Assembly: GCF_032884065.1 (NCBI RefSeq)
Contig: NC_088872.1
Span: 9,051,493 to 9,115,492 of the forward strand
Length of the DNA stretch: 64,000 nt
Source of the DNA: Artemia franciscana
Lineage: Eukaryota; Arthropoda; Branchiopoda; Anostraca; Artemiidae
Direction of reading: 5' to 3'
In this document: piece after piece, positions 46,461 through 58,867 of the stretch
Numbering within the stretch: position 1 is the first letter of the stretch
Layout of the letters: each line of letters begins with the position of its first letter
The notes under the pieces: model-generated
What the model saw: only the letters and a program-made list of their open reading frames with translations
Database searches by the model: none
What the model was told of the DNA's origin: nothing
Translations under genes and position numbers: made by a program

Positions 46461-47058
46461 TTTTTTTTTGTGTTTTCAGGAAAGTGCTACGTTTCTGTAA
46501 TCCTAAGAACATGTGGAAATATCACCAGATGTTTTATTGGCTCTAGTTTTATTGATGTATGTTAGATAGGCTGGGAAGTAATAATTTTTGTTCGTTTTAT
46601 GTTACAACTTCGCTCTTTACTTACGTCGGAAAAACTTTGGTTTTCTTAAATTAATGAAGGAAAGGCAATAGAGTTTTTGTCATTTTCTATGTCTACCTAG
46701 TACACGTATCTCTAAATACAGTTTTGTTTTTTCTTACTCTTGTATGTTTGCAAGACGCTCAAAGACGGATTCTCGAGAAATATTTTACTGCGTAGCATGC
46801 AAAGGGGAAGAATTAAAATGGTTCAGATTAAGCTTAAATAAATAAAAAGATTAGGCCAGTTATATACGGTTTAAAATCACAATAGATGATAAACAAATAC
46901 AATGAACTAAGTACAAAATAACAAGAACTAAATATAACAACTGTAATATATATAGTATAGAATTCTAATATATAACATTACCATAAAAACTTTGAATTTA
47001 AGAAATATTACTTATGAAAAGATTAGGAAGGAATTATTAAGAAACAGGCTTCAGGCCT
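46461..47058. other. AT-rich spacer, nothing recognised
   Basis: No supported gene or repeat. Confidence 0.5.
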
Positions 47059-48360
47059 TTCAAACAGTTCGTGGTAACGAAATGTAGTAACGAGCGACCC
47101 GGCTCAATAGTAACCAAAACTCTAAAAAAAGGAATTTTGATGTCTATTTTGACCAAAAAAATGGGGCGCACCTAGGCCCCCTCCCATGCTCATTTTTGCC
47201 CAAAGTCATCGGACCAAAGTTCTGAGATAGCCATTTTGTTCAATATAATCAAAAACCAAATAATTATGTCTCTCGGGACTTAATCTCCCACAGTCTCCGG
47301 GGGAGTGGCTGCAAGTTACAAACTTTGACCATTATTTACATATAGTAAGGGTTATCGGGAAGTTCACAGACGTTTTCAGGGGGACTTTTTCGTGGGGGAA
47401 GGGATTACATGTGAATATTCTTCCATGGAAGAATTTATCATGAGGGATGGGAATTTCCATAGGGGCTGCAGGATTTTCTATTATTATTTTCAAAAAAAAA
47501 CAGTGAAAAAATAAATAAGAAAAATTTTCAGCTGGAAGTAAGGAGCAGCATTGAAACCTAAAAAGATGTACATAGATGTATGTATATAAGGGGGTTCGTC
47601 TCCTCCATAATACCTCACTCTTTACACTAAAGTATTCTCAGTAATTTCAACTATTTGTTCTACTGCCTTTGTGATTCAGGGGCCATTCTTAAAGAAATGG
47701 GAAAAAAATTAACCTTTAGTGTAAAGAGTGAGGTATGGACGAGCGGGCGAACCCCCTCATATGCGTAATAAAAATATAGAAATACAGAAGTTTGTTACGT
47801 AAGTTAATTTGTAAGCTACGTAAATTTATTACTAATGAAAACGCTCGTAAAAAAAGTTCTAGCTGCCTTTTTAAGTAAGCGAAAATTGGAGGACAAATAG
47901 GCCTCCTCTCCCATCCTTTTTTTTTTATCAAAATCATCCGATCAAAACTATGAGAAAGCCATTTAGCCGGAAAAAAAAATTAAAATGGAAATTTTCGTTT
48001 GATTATTCATGTGGGGAGAGCCAAAATCGAAACATGCATTGATTCAAAAACGTTCAGAAATCAAATAAAGAAAAAAACAAGTTTTTTTAACTGCAAGCAA
48101 GAGAGACTTTAAAACTTAAAATGAACAGAAATTATCCGTATATGCAAGGAGTTGTTCCCTCCTCAACGCCTTGCTCTTTACGCTAGAGTTTTTTATTCTT
48201 TTAAAAAGTAGAATTGTGAGAAAGAGTCAAACTTCAGCGTAAAGAGCTAGGTGTCGAGGAGGGGGCAACCCCTTTCATATACAGAATAATTTCTTTTCGT
48301 TTTAAGTTTTAAAGTCGCTCCTTACTTGCAGTTAAAAAAAACTAATTTTTTTAATTTAAT
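47059..48360 (-). repeat. Foldback repeat family, minus-oriented copy with palindromic end
   Basis: Starts tcaaacagttcgtggtaacg (47,060), runs through the family in reverse and finishes with the palindrome at about 48,070-48,345 (ctttacgctagag / cttcagcgtaaag). Confidence 0.88.
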
Positions 48361-48721
48361 ATCGATAGGAAATGGTCAAAGCAAACGTTTTATCTTATAA
48401 ATCTGTTTATTTAATTCAGTTTCGAAATAATTTCTCTTTCTTGAATATTTGAAGCTCCCTAAAATATCGTCACTTTCTTCTGTAGAAAGCCGTCTGAAGT
48501 TATTGCATATCAGTAAAATATAATGAACTAAATACTGGCAACTCAAATCATAGTTTTGACGATAGATAAATAAACATAGTTATATGAAAAGTCAAGTAAA
48601 ATTCAAGTATAGCATAGTGGAGTGTCCACATACACACAAGAGATTTTGAAAATCTAAAATTTCTAGACAAAAAAAAGTATGAGTTTTTAAATATAGTGGC
48701 TCCGAGGTTAGAAATAAGTTA
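48361..48721. other. Spacer before the LINE fragment
   Basis: No recognised feature. Confidence 0.5.
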
Positions 48722-50122
48722 TTTAAGATTCTGAATATGATTTTTGAAAAGGGGGAAGGACCTAACGAGTTTGGGAAAACCTAAATTAAACCAGTGTATG
48801 ATAAAGGTGATAAGAGTGAGTGTGATAATTATCGAGGCTTTGGTCTGGTCTATGTAGGTAGTAAATTAATTAGTAATATGATACTTTTGAGAGTGAGAGA
48901 TGCTGTAGACAAAGTTTTAAGAAAAGAACAGTGCGGTTTTAGAAAAGGTAGAGGAAGTGTCGACCAAATTTTTACTCTTAGGTTAATAATGGAGAAGCGC
49001 CTTAGCTGTCAAACGCCTTTGGTTCTCAGTTTTATAGAATATGAGCAAGCGTTCGATTTTGTTGATAGAAGAGCTTTAGGAAAGGTATTATCCTTATATG
49101 GTATACCATACAAATACATTAAAGTGATTAGTGCTATGTACGAGAATAATGCTGCTGCGATTAAGGTGGGAAATGAGGTTAGCAGCTGGTTTTGTATTAA
49201 ATCAGGAGTTAAGCAGGGTTGTGTTCTATCCCCCTTTATATGGATCATTTTGATGGACTTTATCTTAAGGAGCATAGCACAGGCAATGGGAGACCACGGA
49301 ATTAAACGAGGAGGAATGGCTCTCCTGGACTTAGATTATGCTGCTGATCCTAAATAAAAATATGAGCAAAATGAATGAACTTTTAGAGGTTTTGAGAGTT
49401 CAGGGTGCTAGAATAGGTTTGAGAATTAATGTTAAGAAGACCAAGTCACTAAGGCTAGGAATAAGTGAAGATGAAAAGGTGACACTGGGTAACAAAAAGA
49501 CTGATCATGTGGGCAGCTTCACTTACCTTGGTAGTATTATTAGTAAAAACGGTGGACAGTGAAGATATTAAAAGTAGAATAGCCAAGACTCAGTTTTTTT
49601 TTTAAGTTAATAAAAGTTTGGTAGGATAGGAAGATAAGTCTGCAAACCAAGATTAGAATATTGGAAGCTACAGTGATGACAATGGTCAAATATGGCTCTG
49701 ACGCATGGAAGTTCCGAAAAGAGGATGCACATTTACTAGATGTTTTCCAGAGAAATTCCCTATGGATTGTTCTGGGTACCCTGCAGACCAATCGTATTTC
49801 AAACAGTAGGTTGTACGATGAGTTTAGTTCAGTCCCACTTTCTAAAGCTATAATTAACGAAAGGTTGAGATGGTTAGGGCACGTTCTGTGGATGAAGGAT
49901 GACAGATTTCGGAAGATTGTCCTTTTCGACTAACCGTCTAGGGCTAAACAGAGAGCAGGTCGTCCTCGTCTGGGATGGGGGCATGTCATAAAGAAAGATT
50001 TAAAGGAAATGGAAACTTCTTGGGAGAGTGTAAAGAGAGAGGCTCTGAATGGATTGGGTTTAAGGAGGAGTATGCGTAGCTTTTTTGGCCTCAGGCGGCT
50101 TGGTGCTGCGGTGAGTTGTTAG
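48722..50122 (+). pseudogene. 5'-truncated non-LTR retrotransposon, reverse transcriptase part
   Basis: Three consecutive frames give KGDKSECDNYRG, EQCGFRKGRGSVDQIFTLR, GIPYKYIKVISAMYE, KSGVKQGCVLSP (all RT motifs), then GARIGLRINVKKTKSLRLG, GSFTYLGSIISKNGG and finally RLRWLGHVLWMKDDR and GRPRLGW, the usual tail of RTE/CR1-like elements. The catalytic YxDD box reads YAAD at about 49,338-49,349, so one catalytic Asp is lost. Stops TAA follow at 49,355 and within VLFD*PSR near 49,931, with frame changes between. The original stop (AVSC, TAG at 50,120) is followed by tagtag-type repeats as 3' tail. The endonuclease half is missing. Confidence 0.93.
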
Positions 50123-50124
50123 TA

Positions 50125-51660
50125 GCATTAGTAATAGTAGATTGCCATCTAATTGTTAATTGCTTTAAGGTATACACCATCAGTAAACCAACTCTAAAAG
50201 ATTCCAGCAACATGTTAATAGGTACATTACCTTAGTTTACACGGTTGATTTGACTGTAATAGAGTGTCAATTAAAATATTACTTGTAAGAGTCGAAATCC
50301 TTTTTTTCTGATTTAGTAGGTGAGTTCCTGGTATTTTTATCTATAGCGTATACCCTGTCAAAAACGCGTATATTACCCGATTTACCTTTTTGAATTAGCA
50401 AAGGCGTTAAATCTAATTAAGGAGCTCCGAAAAGTATGGTTCTCTTAAAGCTGATTCGGAAAATTGTCTTAAATTTGTGAATAAATACTAATGAAATTTA
50501 TTTTAGAGTTTTAAATATATTCTAAATCTTCCATTGAATTCTGTTCAAGATTGTCTTCGAAATACAGACTTGAATCTTATTTCTGTACTGGACGTGAACT
50601 TTTAATTGACTACCAAGAAAAAAAAACTTAGGACATTGCGGTACTAGAAGAAAAAAATTTGAAAGCCTTTAAAATATAGAAATTTCTGTTATTTCAAATA
50701 AAAGGAACGCACTACCTATTACCGTCTTGCTCCAATACTCTCTCATCTGTTTACTGCTGACCACTAGAAGATTAAGGCCGCATTGCAAAACGTAAAGTTT
50801 ATAGCATCTTTAGATGTGTTCACATGTGACATACAGAGCGAATCAGAAAAAGAAGGGGGGGCAGCTTGTCTGTCTCAGAACTAAAAAAAACGCTCTTTAA
50901 TGAGGATACAAAAATAAGCGACAACTACAGCAATAAGGGGGTAGGTTGAGAATAATTTCTAAGATTACCAGTTTAATATTTTACGAGAGTAAAATACAAC
51001 TGACCTTCCCTAGAGCATTTTTAAACTAATAATTCGGAGTGAAGGCTGAGGAGGGTAATGGTAGAAATTACAAAGACACTTCTTTCGAAACGATCGTCCT
51101 CAGCTCTAGTTGTCTAAATTTCTCTTAGATATAAAATTATAAAGCGCTGCAAAGACACTCTTTTAGGTATATTGACAGCGTTACACTTTCCAGGAAAGAT
51201 GACAAGAAATTGAAGCAGTCTTAGTCTTCACCGGATGTATTTTGAGCAGTCACTATTTTAAACTAATGCTGCCGAAACCGATGAGCTGAAACAAACTAAT
51301 ACCCCCGATTACTTGATAGCTGCACTACACCTGGTGCGAGGTCACTAGTCGTGCAAATAGTTTCATATTTAGGTATGATTGTACTCAACTTTGAGTATTT
51401 TATATCCCTTCGGCAATGTTGCTTACCTCAGTTACAGACATTCATATATCCATGTAAAATAGTAATCAACCTTCTTAGGGGAAGGACCTATGGAAAGGAA
51501 CCAACCAGCACCCAACTTGTGACTTTTTGGGCTCCAGAGTCGATCCTACCTGTATGGCTCATAGGAAGGGGGTTAAGCTGTTCAAATTTAAACATCTACT
51601 AGAATGGGCTGTCAGATTTTTTCAGATTGAGAATTTTGTCAAAAGTGTTATTTAACTTCG
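50125..51660. other. 1.5-kb region without a recognised gene
   Basis: AT-rich. A 83-codon frame at 51,351-51,602 is judged chance. Confidence 0.5.
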
Positions 51661-51663
51661 AAG

Positions 51664-52182
51664 TTGTGGGTGTTTGGAATCCTAAAGCAACATAAATTCC
51701 GTAGGCCGAATGGTCCTTATAATTTTATTGGCTGGACAGCTAGAATAGGCTGGTCAATAGATTGTCCCTTCTCCAATGTTCTTCAATGTTTCGAATCTCC
51801 CTTCTTTGCTGCTTCTTCCGCGAAAGCTGCTTTCTGTTCAATAAATTGCCTCTTGTCGGTCCGGGCACTCTTCTTTACTTGTTTGTCTAATTCTCTATAT
51901 GAGACTTGCAGAACAATTAATTCAGATGCGTCTGAGGCCGCCAGAATGGAAAGTTTGACTGATTTTCTTGCATCAATTAGTTTTCAGGTTCGTTCGGAAA
52001 TCCATTTTTCTTTCTTTTCTTCTTATAGCCTAATTTCTCCTCTGCAACTTCTCTGTACGTGGTTTTAAGTTTCTCCCACATGCGTTCGACATCAGCCCTT
52101 GGTTCTAATTCCGATTGCAGGGCTTCAAATCTATTTGAAAGTTCTAATTGGAACATTCGTGCTGTTTCCTTGTCGTAATAAA
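51664..52182 (-). pseudogene. Non-LTR retrotransposon fragment, endonuclease-RT linker
   Basis: Minus-strand translation gives FQLELSNRFEALQSELE, WEKLKTTYREVAEEKLGYKK and, after a frame change near 52,000, YRELDKQVKKSARTDKRQFI and AAFAEEAAKKGDSKHLK. This is the charged linker typical between endonuclease and RT of RTE-like LINEs. It ends abruptly at about 52,182, where the foldback repeat starts, and fades out near 51,700. The plus-strand frame at 51,664-52,068 is its shadow. Confidence 0.82.
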
Positions 52183-54270
52183 TATTTGTAACTTACGAAT
52201 TAACTTACGTAACAAACTTCTATATTCGTATATTTTTACTACGTATATGAGGGGTTCACCCCCTCGTCCATACCTCGCTCTTTACACTAAACCTTAAATT
52301 TTGTCCCAATTCTCTTAGAATGACCCCTGAAACACAAATGCCGTAGAATAAATAGTTCAAATTACTAAAAATACTTTAGCGGAAAGAGCAAAAAATTGTG
52401 GAGGAGACAAACCCTCTTATATACGTAATAATTTCTGTTCGTTTTAGATTTTAATATTGCTCCTTACTTTTAGCTGAAAAACTTTTTTTATTTTATATTT
52501 TCATTGTTTTTTTTAATAATGCTAGAAAATCCTGTGCCCCCCTTCATAGAAATTCTCTTCCCTCATAATAAATTCCTCCTCAAAAAAATCCTCCCAAGTA
52601 AATCCCTCTCCCCCCCAGAAAATAACATAAAGTTGTAATGTAATTTAATTAAAATTGGAATTGAACTCTCCCCTCCTCAACGTCCCGCTCTTTACGCTAA
52701 AGTTTGACCCTTTATAACAACTCCACTTTTTAAAACAAATGAAAAAATTTAGCGTAAGGAGCAAAGCGTTGAGGAGGGAACAACCCTTTTTATATACGGA
52801 TTAAGTTCTATTCGTTTTAAGTTTCAATGTCTCTCTTTACTTGCAGTTAAAAAAACTTGATTTTTTTTTAATATCTGAACGTTTTTGAATGAATGCATGT
52901 TTTGATTTTGGCTCACCGCGCATGAATAATTAAAACGAAATTTGCATATTATTTTTTTGGCTAAATTGCTTTATCGTAGTTTTTCTCGGAGGATTTTGAT
53001 AAGAAAAAGGCGGTGGGGAGGAGGCATAGTTGTCCTCAGATTTTTTGTTACTTAAAACTGTAACTATAACTTTTTATTTTTTACGAACGTTTTTATTGGT
53101 AATAAATTTACATAACTTACAAATTAACTTACGTAACGAACTTCTATATAGGCATATTTTTATTACGTATATGACTGGTTCACCCGCTCGTCAATGCCTT
53201 GCTCTTTACACTAAAGCTTCAATTTTGTCCATTTAATGACCCCTGAATCATAACGGTAGTAGAATAAATAGTTGAAATTGCTAAAATACTTTAGCGTAAA
53301 GAGAAAGATATTTTGGAGGAGACGAACCCCCTTATATTCTTAATATTTTCTCTTCATTTTAAGATTTAATTCTGCTCCTTACTTCCAGTTGGAATTTTTT
53401 TTTCAATTTATTTTCTCATTGTTTTTTTTTTTTAAATAATGCTAGAAAATCCTGTGCCGTTTCACGGAAATTCTCTTCCCTCATGATAAATTCCTCCATG
53501 GAAAGATCCCCCAGCGTAACCCCGTCCCTCGACTAACCCCCCTCCCCAACACGAAAAGTCCCCCTGAAAACCTCTGTACACTTCCCAACAACCATTGCTA
53601 TATGTAAACAATGGTCAATGTTTGTGATTTGCATCCCCTTCCTCAGGGATTGTGGGACATTAAGGCGTCCCCAGAGACATAGTTATTTGGTTTTTTGACA
53701 ATGCTGAATAAAATGGTCATCTGAAAATTTTGATCCGGTGACTTTCGGAAAAAATGAGCGTGGGAGGGAGCCTAGGTGCCCTCCAATTTTATTGGTCACT
53801 TGAAAAGGGCACTAGAACTTTTAATTTTCCGTTAGAATGAGCCCTATTCCGATATTCTAAGACCACTGGGTCGACACGATCTCCCCTGAGAAAAAACAAA
53901 CAAAAAAAAAACAAATAAACACGCATCCGTGATCTGTCTTCTGGCAAAAAACACAACATTCCATATTTTTGTAGATAGGAGCTTGAAACATCTACAGAAG
54001 GTTTCTCTGATACGCTGAATCTGATGGTGATTTTTGTTAAGATTCTATGACTTTTAGGGGTTTTTCCGTCTATTTTCTACAGTAAGGCAAATTTTTTCAG
54101 GCTCGTAACTTTTGATGGGTAAGACTAAACGTGATGAAACTTGTATATTTAAAATCAGCATTAAAATGCGATTCTTTTGATGTAACTATTGGTATCAAAA
54201 TTTTTAGAGTTTTGGTTACTATTGAGCCGGGTCACTCCCTACTACAGTTCGTTACCACGAACTGTTTGAT
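52183..54270 (+). repeat. Foldback repeat family, long compound copy
   Basis: 52,183-52,620 is a partial copy of the inner arm; 52,675-54,270 is nearly complete, with a palindrome (52,675-52,860), the tttgat end and the hairpin CAGTTCGTTACCACGAACTG at 54,245-54,264. It cuts the LINE fragment on its left. Confidence 0.9.
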
Positions 54271-54720
54271 ACTACTACTATTAAGACTAAGGGTATGAAG
54301 GTGAAATTTTGTGAATATAGAGGGGAAATTTGTACTAAATCAAAACATACTATGTGCTTACAGGTTTTCAAAATTGTGGATTTCAAGAATGGATTAGGAA
54401 TTAAGTATGAACTTTCAGGAAATGTTCAAAGGGGAAGATTAATTGACCAAAAGGCGATAAGTGCATGCTACTACTAATATTGCTGCTTCTGCTTAACTAC
54501 AGTTACTCCAACTACTGCTTTTATTACAACTGCCACTAAGATTATGAGTATTAAGGTGAAAACTTCAGGAAGTTCTAGGAGGAAGGACAACTAAATAAAA
54601 CTTACTATGGATATACAGGTTATTAAAATGACAAATCGGCAATATCATGGCGGTGGCTAATTATATTAAGTTGAGATTTCCAGGGCTTAATGATGGGAGG
54701 GGGTGTTCAACTGAAAAGAG
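54271..54720 (+). repeat. Diverged duplicated unit with ACT-rich borders
   Basis: attaagactaagggtatgaa (54,288) and its relative actaagattatgagtattaa (54,536) start two units of about 250 bp, each followed by aaggtgaaa, ggttnt.aaaat and gg.gaag words. Both are preceded by actact/actgct runs. Confidence 0.7.
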
Positions 54721-55060
54721 GCAAAATGTTAATAGTACTGCTGCTACTAGTGCTACTACTGTTAATACAAGTACTAGTCCTAAAACTAAAACTATTAGTG
54801 CTCACAAGCGAATACTTCTGACTACACTTGCGACTACTTACTTTTGCACCTGTGACTCATTGCGATTGCAACTGCGACTACTTGTGACTGCGAATACTTG
54901 CGATAGTGACTACTTCCGATTGCGACTACTTGCGGCTATTTATGACTGTAACTTCTTGTGACTATGACTGTGGCTACTTGTAATTAGGGCTACTTGTGAC
55001 AGCGACTGCTTGCAACTACAACTGCAAGTAGGCTACTTGCAATAGCTGCTATGACTACTT
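54721..55060 (+). repeat. Degenerate TGCGACTACT minisatellite
   Basis: Variants of tgcgactac/ttgtgactgcg repeat irregularly (for example near 54,829, 54,862, 54,880, 54,916). A 104-codon frame over it is a by-product of the trinucleotide bias. Confidence 0.75.
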
Positions 55061-55064
55061 TTGA

Positions 55065-56519
55065 TCGTTTTTTACTATGAAGTTTTTTTTATACTTTATG
55101 GTAAACTACTAGTCCAAAACTATCCACCTGTGGAAAATTTCCAATAAAAAAAAATTCTCCCGAAAGGCTTTGTTAAAATTCACTTCCAGCTGAGTTTACC
55201 TTTTACTCATTTTGTTATGACTTCTCTTAGACTCTATAGACTGCATAAAAATAGCTTTTATGATTCTGTCTAATAACATTATGAGGTAAAGAGAAAACTT
55301 GTCAAGTAGATCAATACTAGTAGCACACCTGGGAAATGAAATACCGGCAATGTTCCCAGTCATGTTTGAAATATACTGTATATCTGCGAACAAAAAAACA
55401 CTTGCAGTAATTTGGAAACTGTTGCTAGATTTAGAAAGGCTTTCCGTCAAATTTGTCACTAGGGATACAATGCTTTATTTAGAATAATTGGTTTCTGCAA
55501 ACATTCTTAAATGTCAAAGTAAAAGTATCTAGACGAAAAGGTTGATGTGTTTGAAATGTATAAATGGTAAAAATTTCATAAATGATTTATGGTGCATATT
55601 TGAAGATTCGTTTCGTTTTAGCCTTTTATCATTACTAGTCATTTTTGCACCTAAGAAACTCACAAACTTTTTAAGCTGTATAAAAATTCAAAGGAAGTAG
55701 TTTGATCAAAATCCTAGGATGAGTCATTTTGCTAGAGCATGATCTCTCTTGCTACTTAAAAAGGGCACTAAATTCTTTAATATTTATTCAAATCATCCCT
55801 TTTCTAATAATCAATGACTGCAGACTATGGATGGTCACTTACGTGATCATCCTTCTCTAGAAAACAAAAAAATTTATATTTAGTAAAAAGTAGATTTAGT
55901 GTTCCCATACATGTTGAATTTCCTTGCATAGTTTCCATCAGGAACTGCAAGAATTAAATTCTTATCTCTATAGCTGTTCTAATTTTCATGTGCCTTCAGT
56001 AATTAATATATTTTCCAAACTTAAAGTCAGCATAAATAGATTTTCTTTTGCATATGTTACAGTAAAAAGTTACTTTTTTTAGGGTAGGGGAGACCTGCCC
56101 AAGTTCATCACTATTTTAGAAAATATTTTTTTCTGCAGTGCTTGTCACCTTTAGTCAACTTTTTTCCACCAAGATGTACCTACATATTTATGACATCAAT
56201 AAAAATTTTGATATTTTTTTAGCCTTCCAGCTATAGCCATAATTCAGAGAACAACGACCTTCGTCAGACATGGCGAACCTATACAGCCCCAGTACAGCTT
56301 CGCCAGCCCCCTGTACTGGTTCACCAAGCGTTGAAAACGACTTTTGAAAGGTCACAAGAGCCACTCTCATTTAACAAAATGTGTAACACTGATCAGCTAC
56401 TGGCATAAGCAAACTCAAACCAAATAAATCATATCAAATTCGTAAGATCACTTTATATTATATGAGGGAATCTTCTGGGTTCAGGGAAAGATTGACCCCG
56501 AAAGTCAGCTTTTATGATT
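55065..56519. other. Region without a supported gene
   Basis: AT-rich. At about 55,730-55,810 a short foldback-family scrap (ctacttaaaaagggcacta) is visible. The minus frame at 55,196-55,459 is not recognised. Confidence 0.5.
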
Positions 56520-56886
56520 GCCGTTGTGCCCCTCCGCTTGAAACGGGTTGATCAGTTTCACTTCCACTGATTTTCTCTCGACAAAAGCCTGTTCATCTGT
56601 ATAAACAAACTTCTTTGGTTCAACATTTTTAGAAATTCGATATCACGGTGGTCACCATTGATCTCTATCGCTGACCCAACATGGTACTTTTTCCCATCGA
56701 TTCCATTCAGAATGAAATCGCCGACTGTAATCACTACAGATATATCAGTTTCAACCTCGATACCGCCCACATGCAAACTCTCGTCACAGCAAGAACTAAA
56801 ATCAAATACAAGATCTTCAGAACCACTTTCACATTCAACTGCTTCACAAAAAAGATTCCTCTTTGGAAATTTGTATTGCTTTGCTA
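56520..56886 (-). pseudogene. C-terminal fragment of a DDE-type transposase, decayed
   Basis: Minus-strand translation shows an acidic segment (CESGSEDLVFDFSSCCDES), then VGDFILNGIDGKKYHVGSAI, EINGDHRDIEFLK and, after a one-base frame change near 56,640, NVEPKKFVYTDEQAFVERKS followed by VEVKLINPF. The pattern (GDFVLV.. K.YVG.. EI..D...FL .. KFVFPD.ED...V....IV.KLP) is a C-terminal module known from several animal transposase families, including pogo/jerky- and PiggyBac-like proteins. The catalytic core is absent, so the family cannot be fixed. Confidence 0.6.
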
Positions 56887-56892
56887 ATATCC

Positions 56893-57100
56893 TTGTCGGC
56901 CAACCGTCTAGGGCTAAATGTCTCGTCTGGGGTGGGAGGATGTCTTAAAGTAAGATTTAAAGACTGATGAAATGGGAATTTCCTGAGAGGGTGTAAAGAC
57001 GGAGGCTCTAAATGGATTTGGATGGAGCAGAAGCGTGCGTAGCTGTGTTGGCCTCAGGTGGCTTGATGCTGCGGTGAATTCTCAATAGTAGTAGTAGTAG
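56893..57100 (+). pseudogene. 3' end of a LINE, same family as 48,722-50,122
   Basis: gccaaccgtctagggctaaa, ggatgtctt.aag.aagattt and cctcaggtggcttgatgctg match 49,927-50,122. It ends in (tag)n at 57,089-57,103. Here the codon that became TAA in the larger copy still reads CAA (Gln). Confidence 0.88.
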
Positions 57101-57104
57101 TTTG

Positions 57105-57499
57105 TTTACAGGGTTTCCATTGCCATAAACCATGTACAAGAATCTTACCCACTGGCTTGATGAACAAGGAATTTCACTTTTTTCATGGGTAGGTTATCTC
57201 ATAGGTCGTGGAATGTCGTTCCCTAAGTAGAGAGCAATGTGGGCACAATATATTATTTATTAGTTTTTTTTTACCAAGGCACCGTATAGAAGGAATTGTC
57301 ATAGAAACTGTGGAAGGACTAAGGAGCTCATTCGAATGGAAATTGGACTTTCTAAAGGACGTTTAAAATTCAAAAGTGATTGTAGGAAAACCAGCCCACC
57401 TCCCAAATACATGATTATATTTGCTATATGGTAATGACTCTCAAGATAGGTGGACAGTAGTGGAGATTAACTCGGTTAATTTCGAATCAACTAAGAATT
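57105..57499. other. Spacer, nothing recognised
   Basis: No supported feature. Confidence 0.45.
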
Positions 57500-58660
57500 A
57501 AACTTCGAAAAAAACTGTGAAAAATGTTATAAAACTTTCTGATGTTCTGAATCTAATGCCTGATATCTACCTCGAAAAATTTATGAAGACAAAAGATATT
57601 GATCAGCACATTTCCATGGTTTCAAAAACTGTCGCCACTCAGAGCCCAAATGCTATTAGTGAGACTAATGAAAGTAATAGGACGATTAACGGTTACAGAA
57701 ATATAAAAAAATTCTCACATTGAGGATATTTTGAAAAAGGACATTGAAACAGATTGTTAACTCACTTTGCTACGATTGATAAAACGAAATTCTCGGTTGA
57801 AAACATCGTTTCGGAAGTCTATCAATCTATTATTGTGGAATATACCCTGAAATTAACTGAAATTGAAAAACAGCTTAAGTCAATGAAAAGTCACCTTGAA
57901 TCTCTTGACTATAGAATGCTTCGGATTGAGCGGGGTATAGATGATATCGACCAAGAGTCGAGACTAGATTCGCTCATATCCAATGTATGTAATATTGCGT
58001 TAGACCCTTAAGGTCCAAACCGGTGGTACTGCTCACCGTTTCATGGCTTTTCAGCCAGAAAGTGCAATGGGATGGGGACCAACCACCCTGTGCTTTCACA
58101 CACACTTCCTGCTTACCTTCCCCATATTTCTCCAGGTGCGCACTTAGAGCTGGGTTGACTCTGGGTGAGCTTACAAACTCACGCCACTGTCCCAACTGGT
58201 CACAACTGGGATTGAACCCGTGCCGCTTGCACAAAGAATTCTCACACCAGTGCGCCAACCACTCAGCCAGGACGGCTATCATGTTCAATGGCTTTAAACC
58301 AAAACCGAATCCGGACCTGAAAACTATTATGTTAAATATACTCCGAGGAAAGATGGAACTCATTAGAATAACTGATGCTAGCATAAGCAAAGTGAACTGA
58401 TTTGCCTTTGGAAGTTCTGTTTGGCCTGATAAAATTTCCACTGTGCCGATTACATTCCGTGACAAAGAGATCACGAAAAGTGTTTGCGCAGCTAAGAAGA
58501 AAAAAGTGGTATTTTTGTTTCGGAAAATCTAACCCTTCATCGACGCGATATTCTTAACAAAGCTCGTGAGAAATATAGCTACAACTGTGTTTTGTCTGAT
58601 CAAGGGGTATTTTTGCCAACATTCCTAATAAGAACAGTCAAAGTGGACTTTGGTTAATCG
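57500..58660 (+). pseudogene. LINE ORF1-like remnant split by a SINE
   Basis: Frames at 57,517-57,723 and 57,754-58,011 are in phase and separated by TGA codons. The second codes a coiled-coil-like stretch (LTEIEKQLKSMKSHLESLD, YRMLRIERGIDDID). After the SINE the reading resumes with VWPDKISTVPITFRDKEITK and, in another frame, GIFVSENLTLHRRDILNKAR and then EKYSYNCVLSDQG. A coiled coil followed by an RNA-binding-like domain with an ENLT..RR..L.KAR motif is the layout of CR1/Jockey-type ORF1 proteins. A short A-rich tail (ttaaataaaaaaaa) lies at 58,854. Confidence 0.6.
58008..58283 (-). repeat. tRNA-derived SINE
   Basis: On the minus strand the head has A box TGGCTGAGTGG (plus 58,259-58,269) and B box GGTTCAATCCC (plus 58,208-58,218), with a ttgtgc..g variable-arm-like segment as in tRNA-Ser/Leu. 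A body follows with gtcaacccagctctaag and cacctgg, reminiscent of conserved central domains of widespread animal SINEs (not verified). It interrupts the LINE ORF1 remnant in the opposite orientation. Frames across it are chance. Confidence 0.85.
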
Positions 58661-58867
58661 AGGACATGTTTTAGTATTTGTTAAATTCTTTTTCTCTCTT
58701 TTCTTCTTTTACCTTGTTTCTACGTTCTTGTTTCCCTTTTCCTCTCTATGTTAATGTCACTAATTTAAAAGTTTCGTTTATGAATTATTTTATCATATGG
58801 TTGTGCTTTATGAATTGGAAACCCTTTTTCCATTGTTAATCCCTTGTTGAAATTAAATAAAAAAAAG

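Noticed and set aside
51664-52068. 134-codon plus-strand frame.
   Set aside because: It is the antisense shadow of a LINE linker fragment read on the minus strand.
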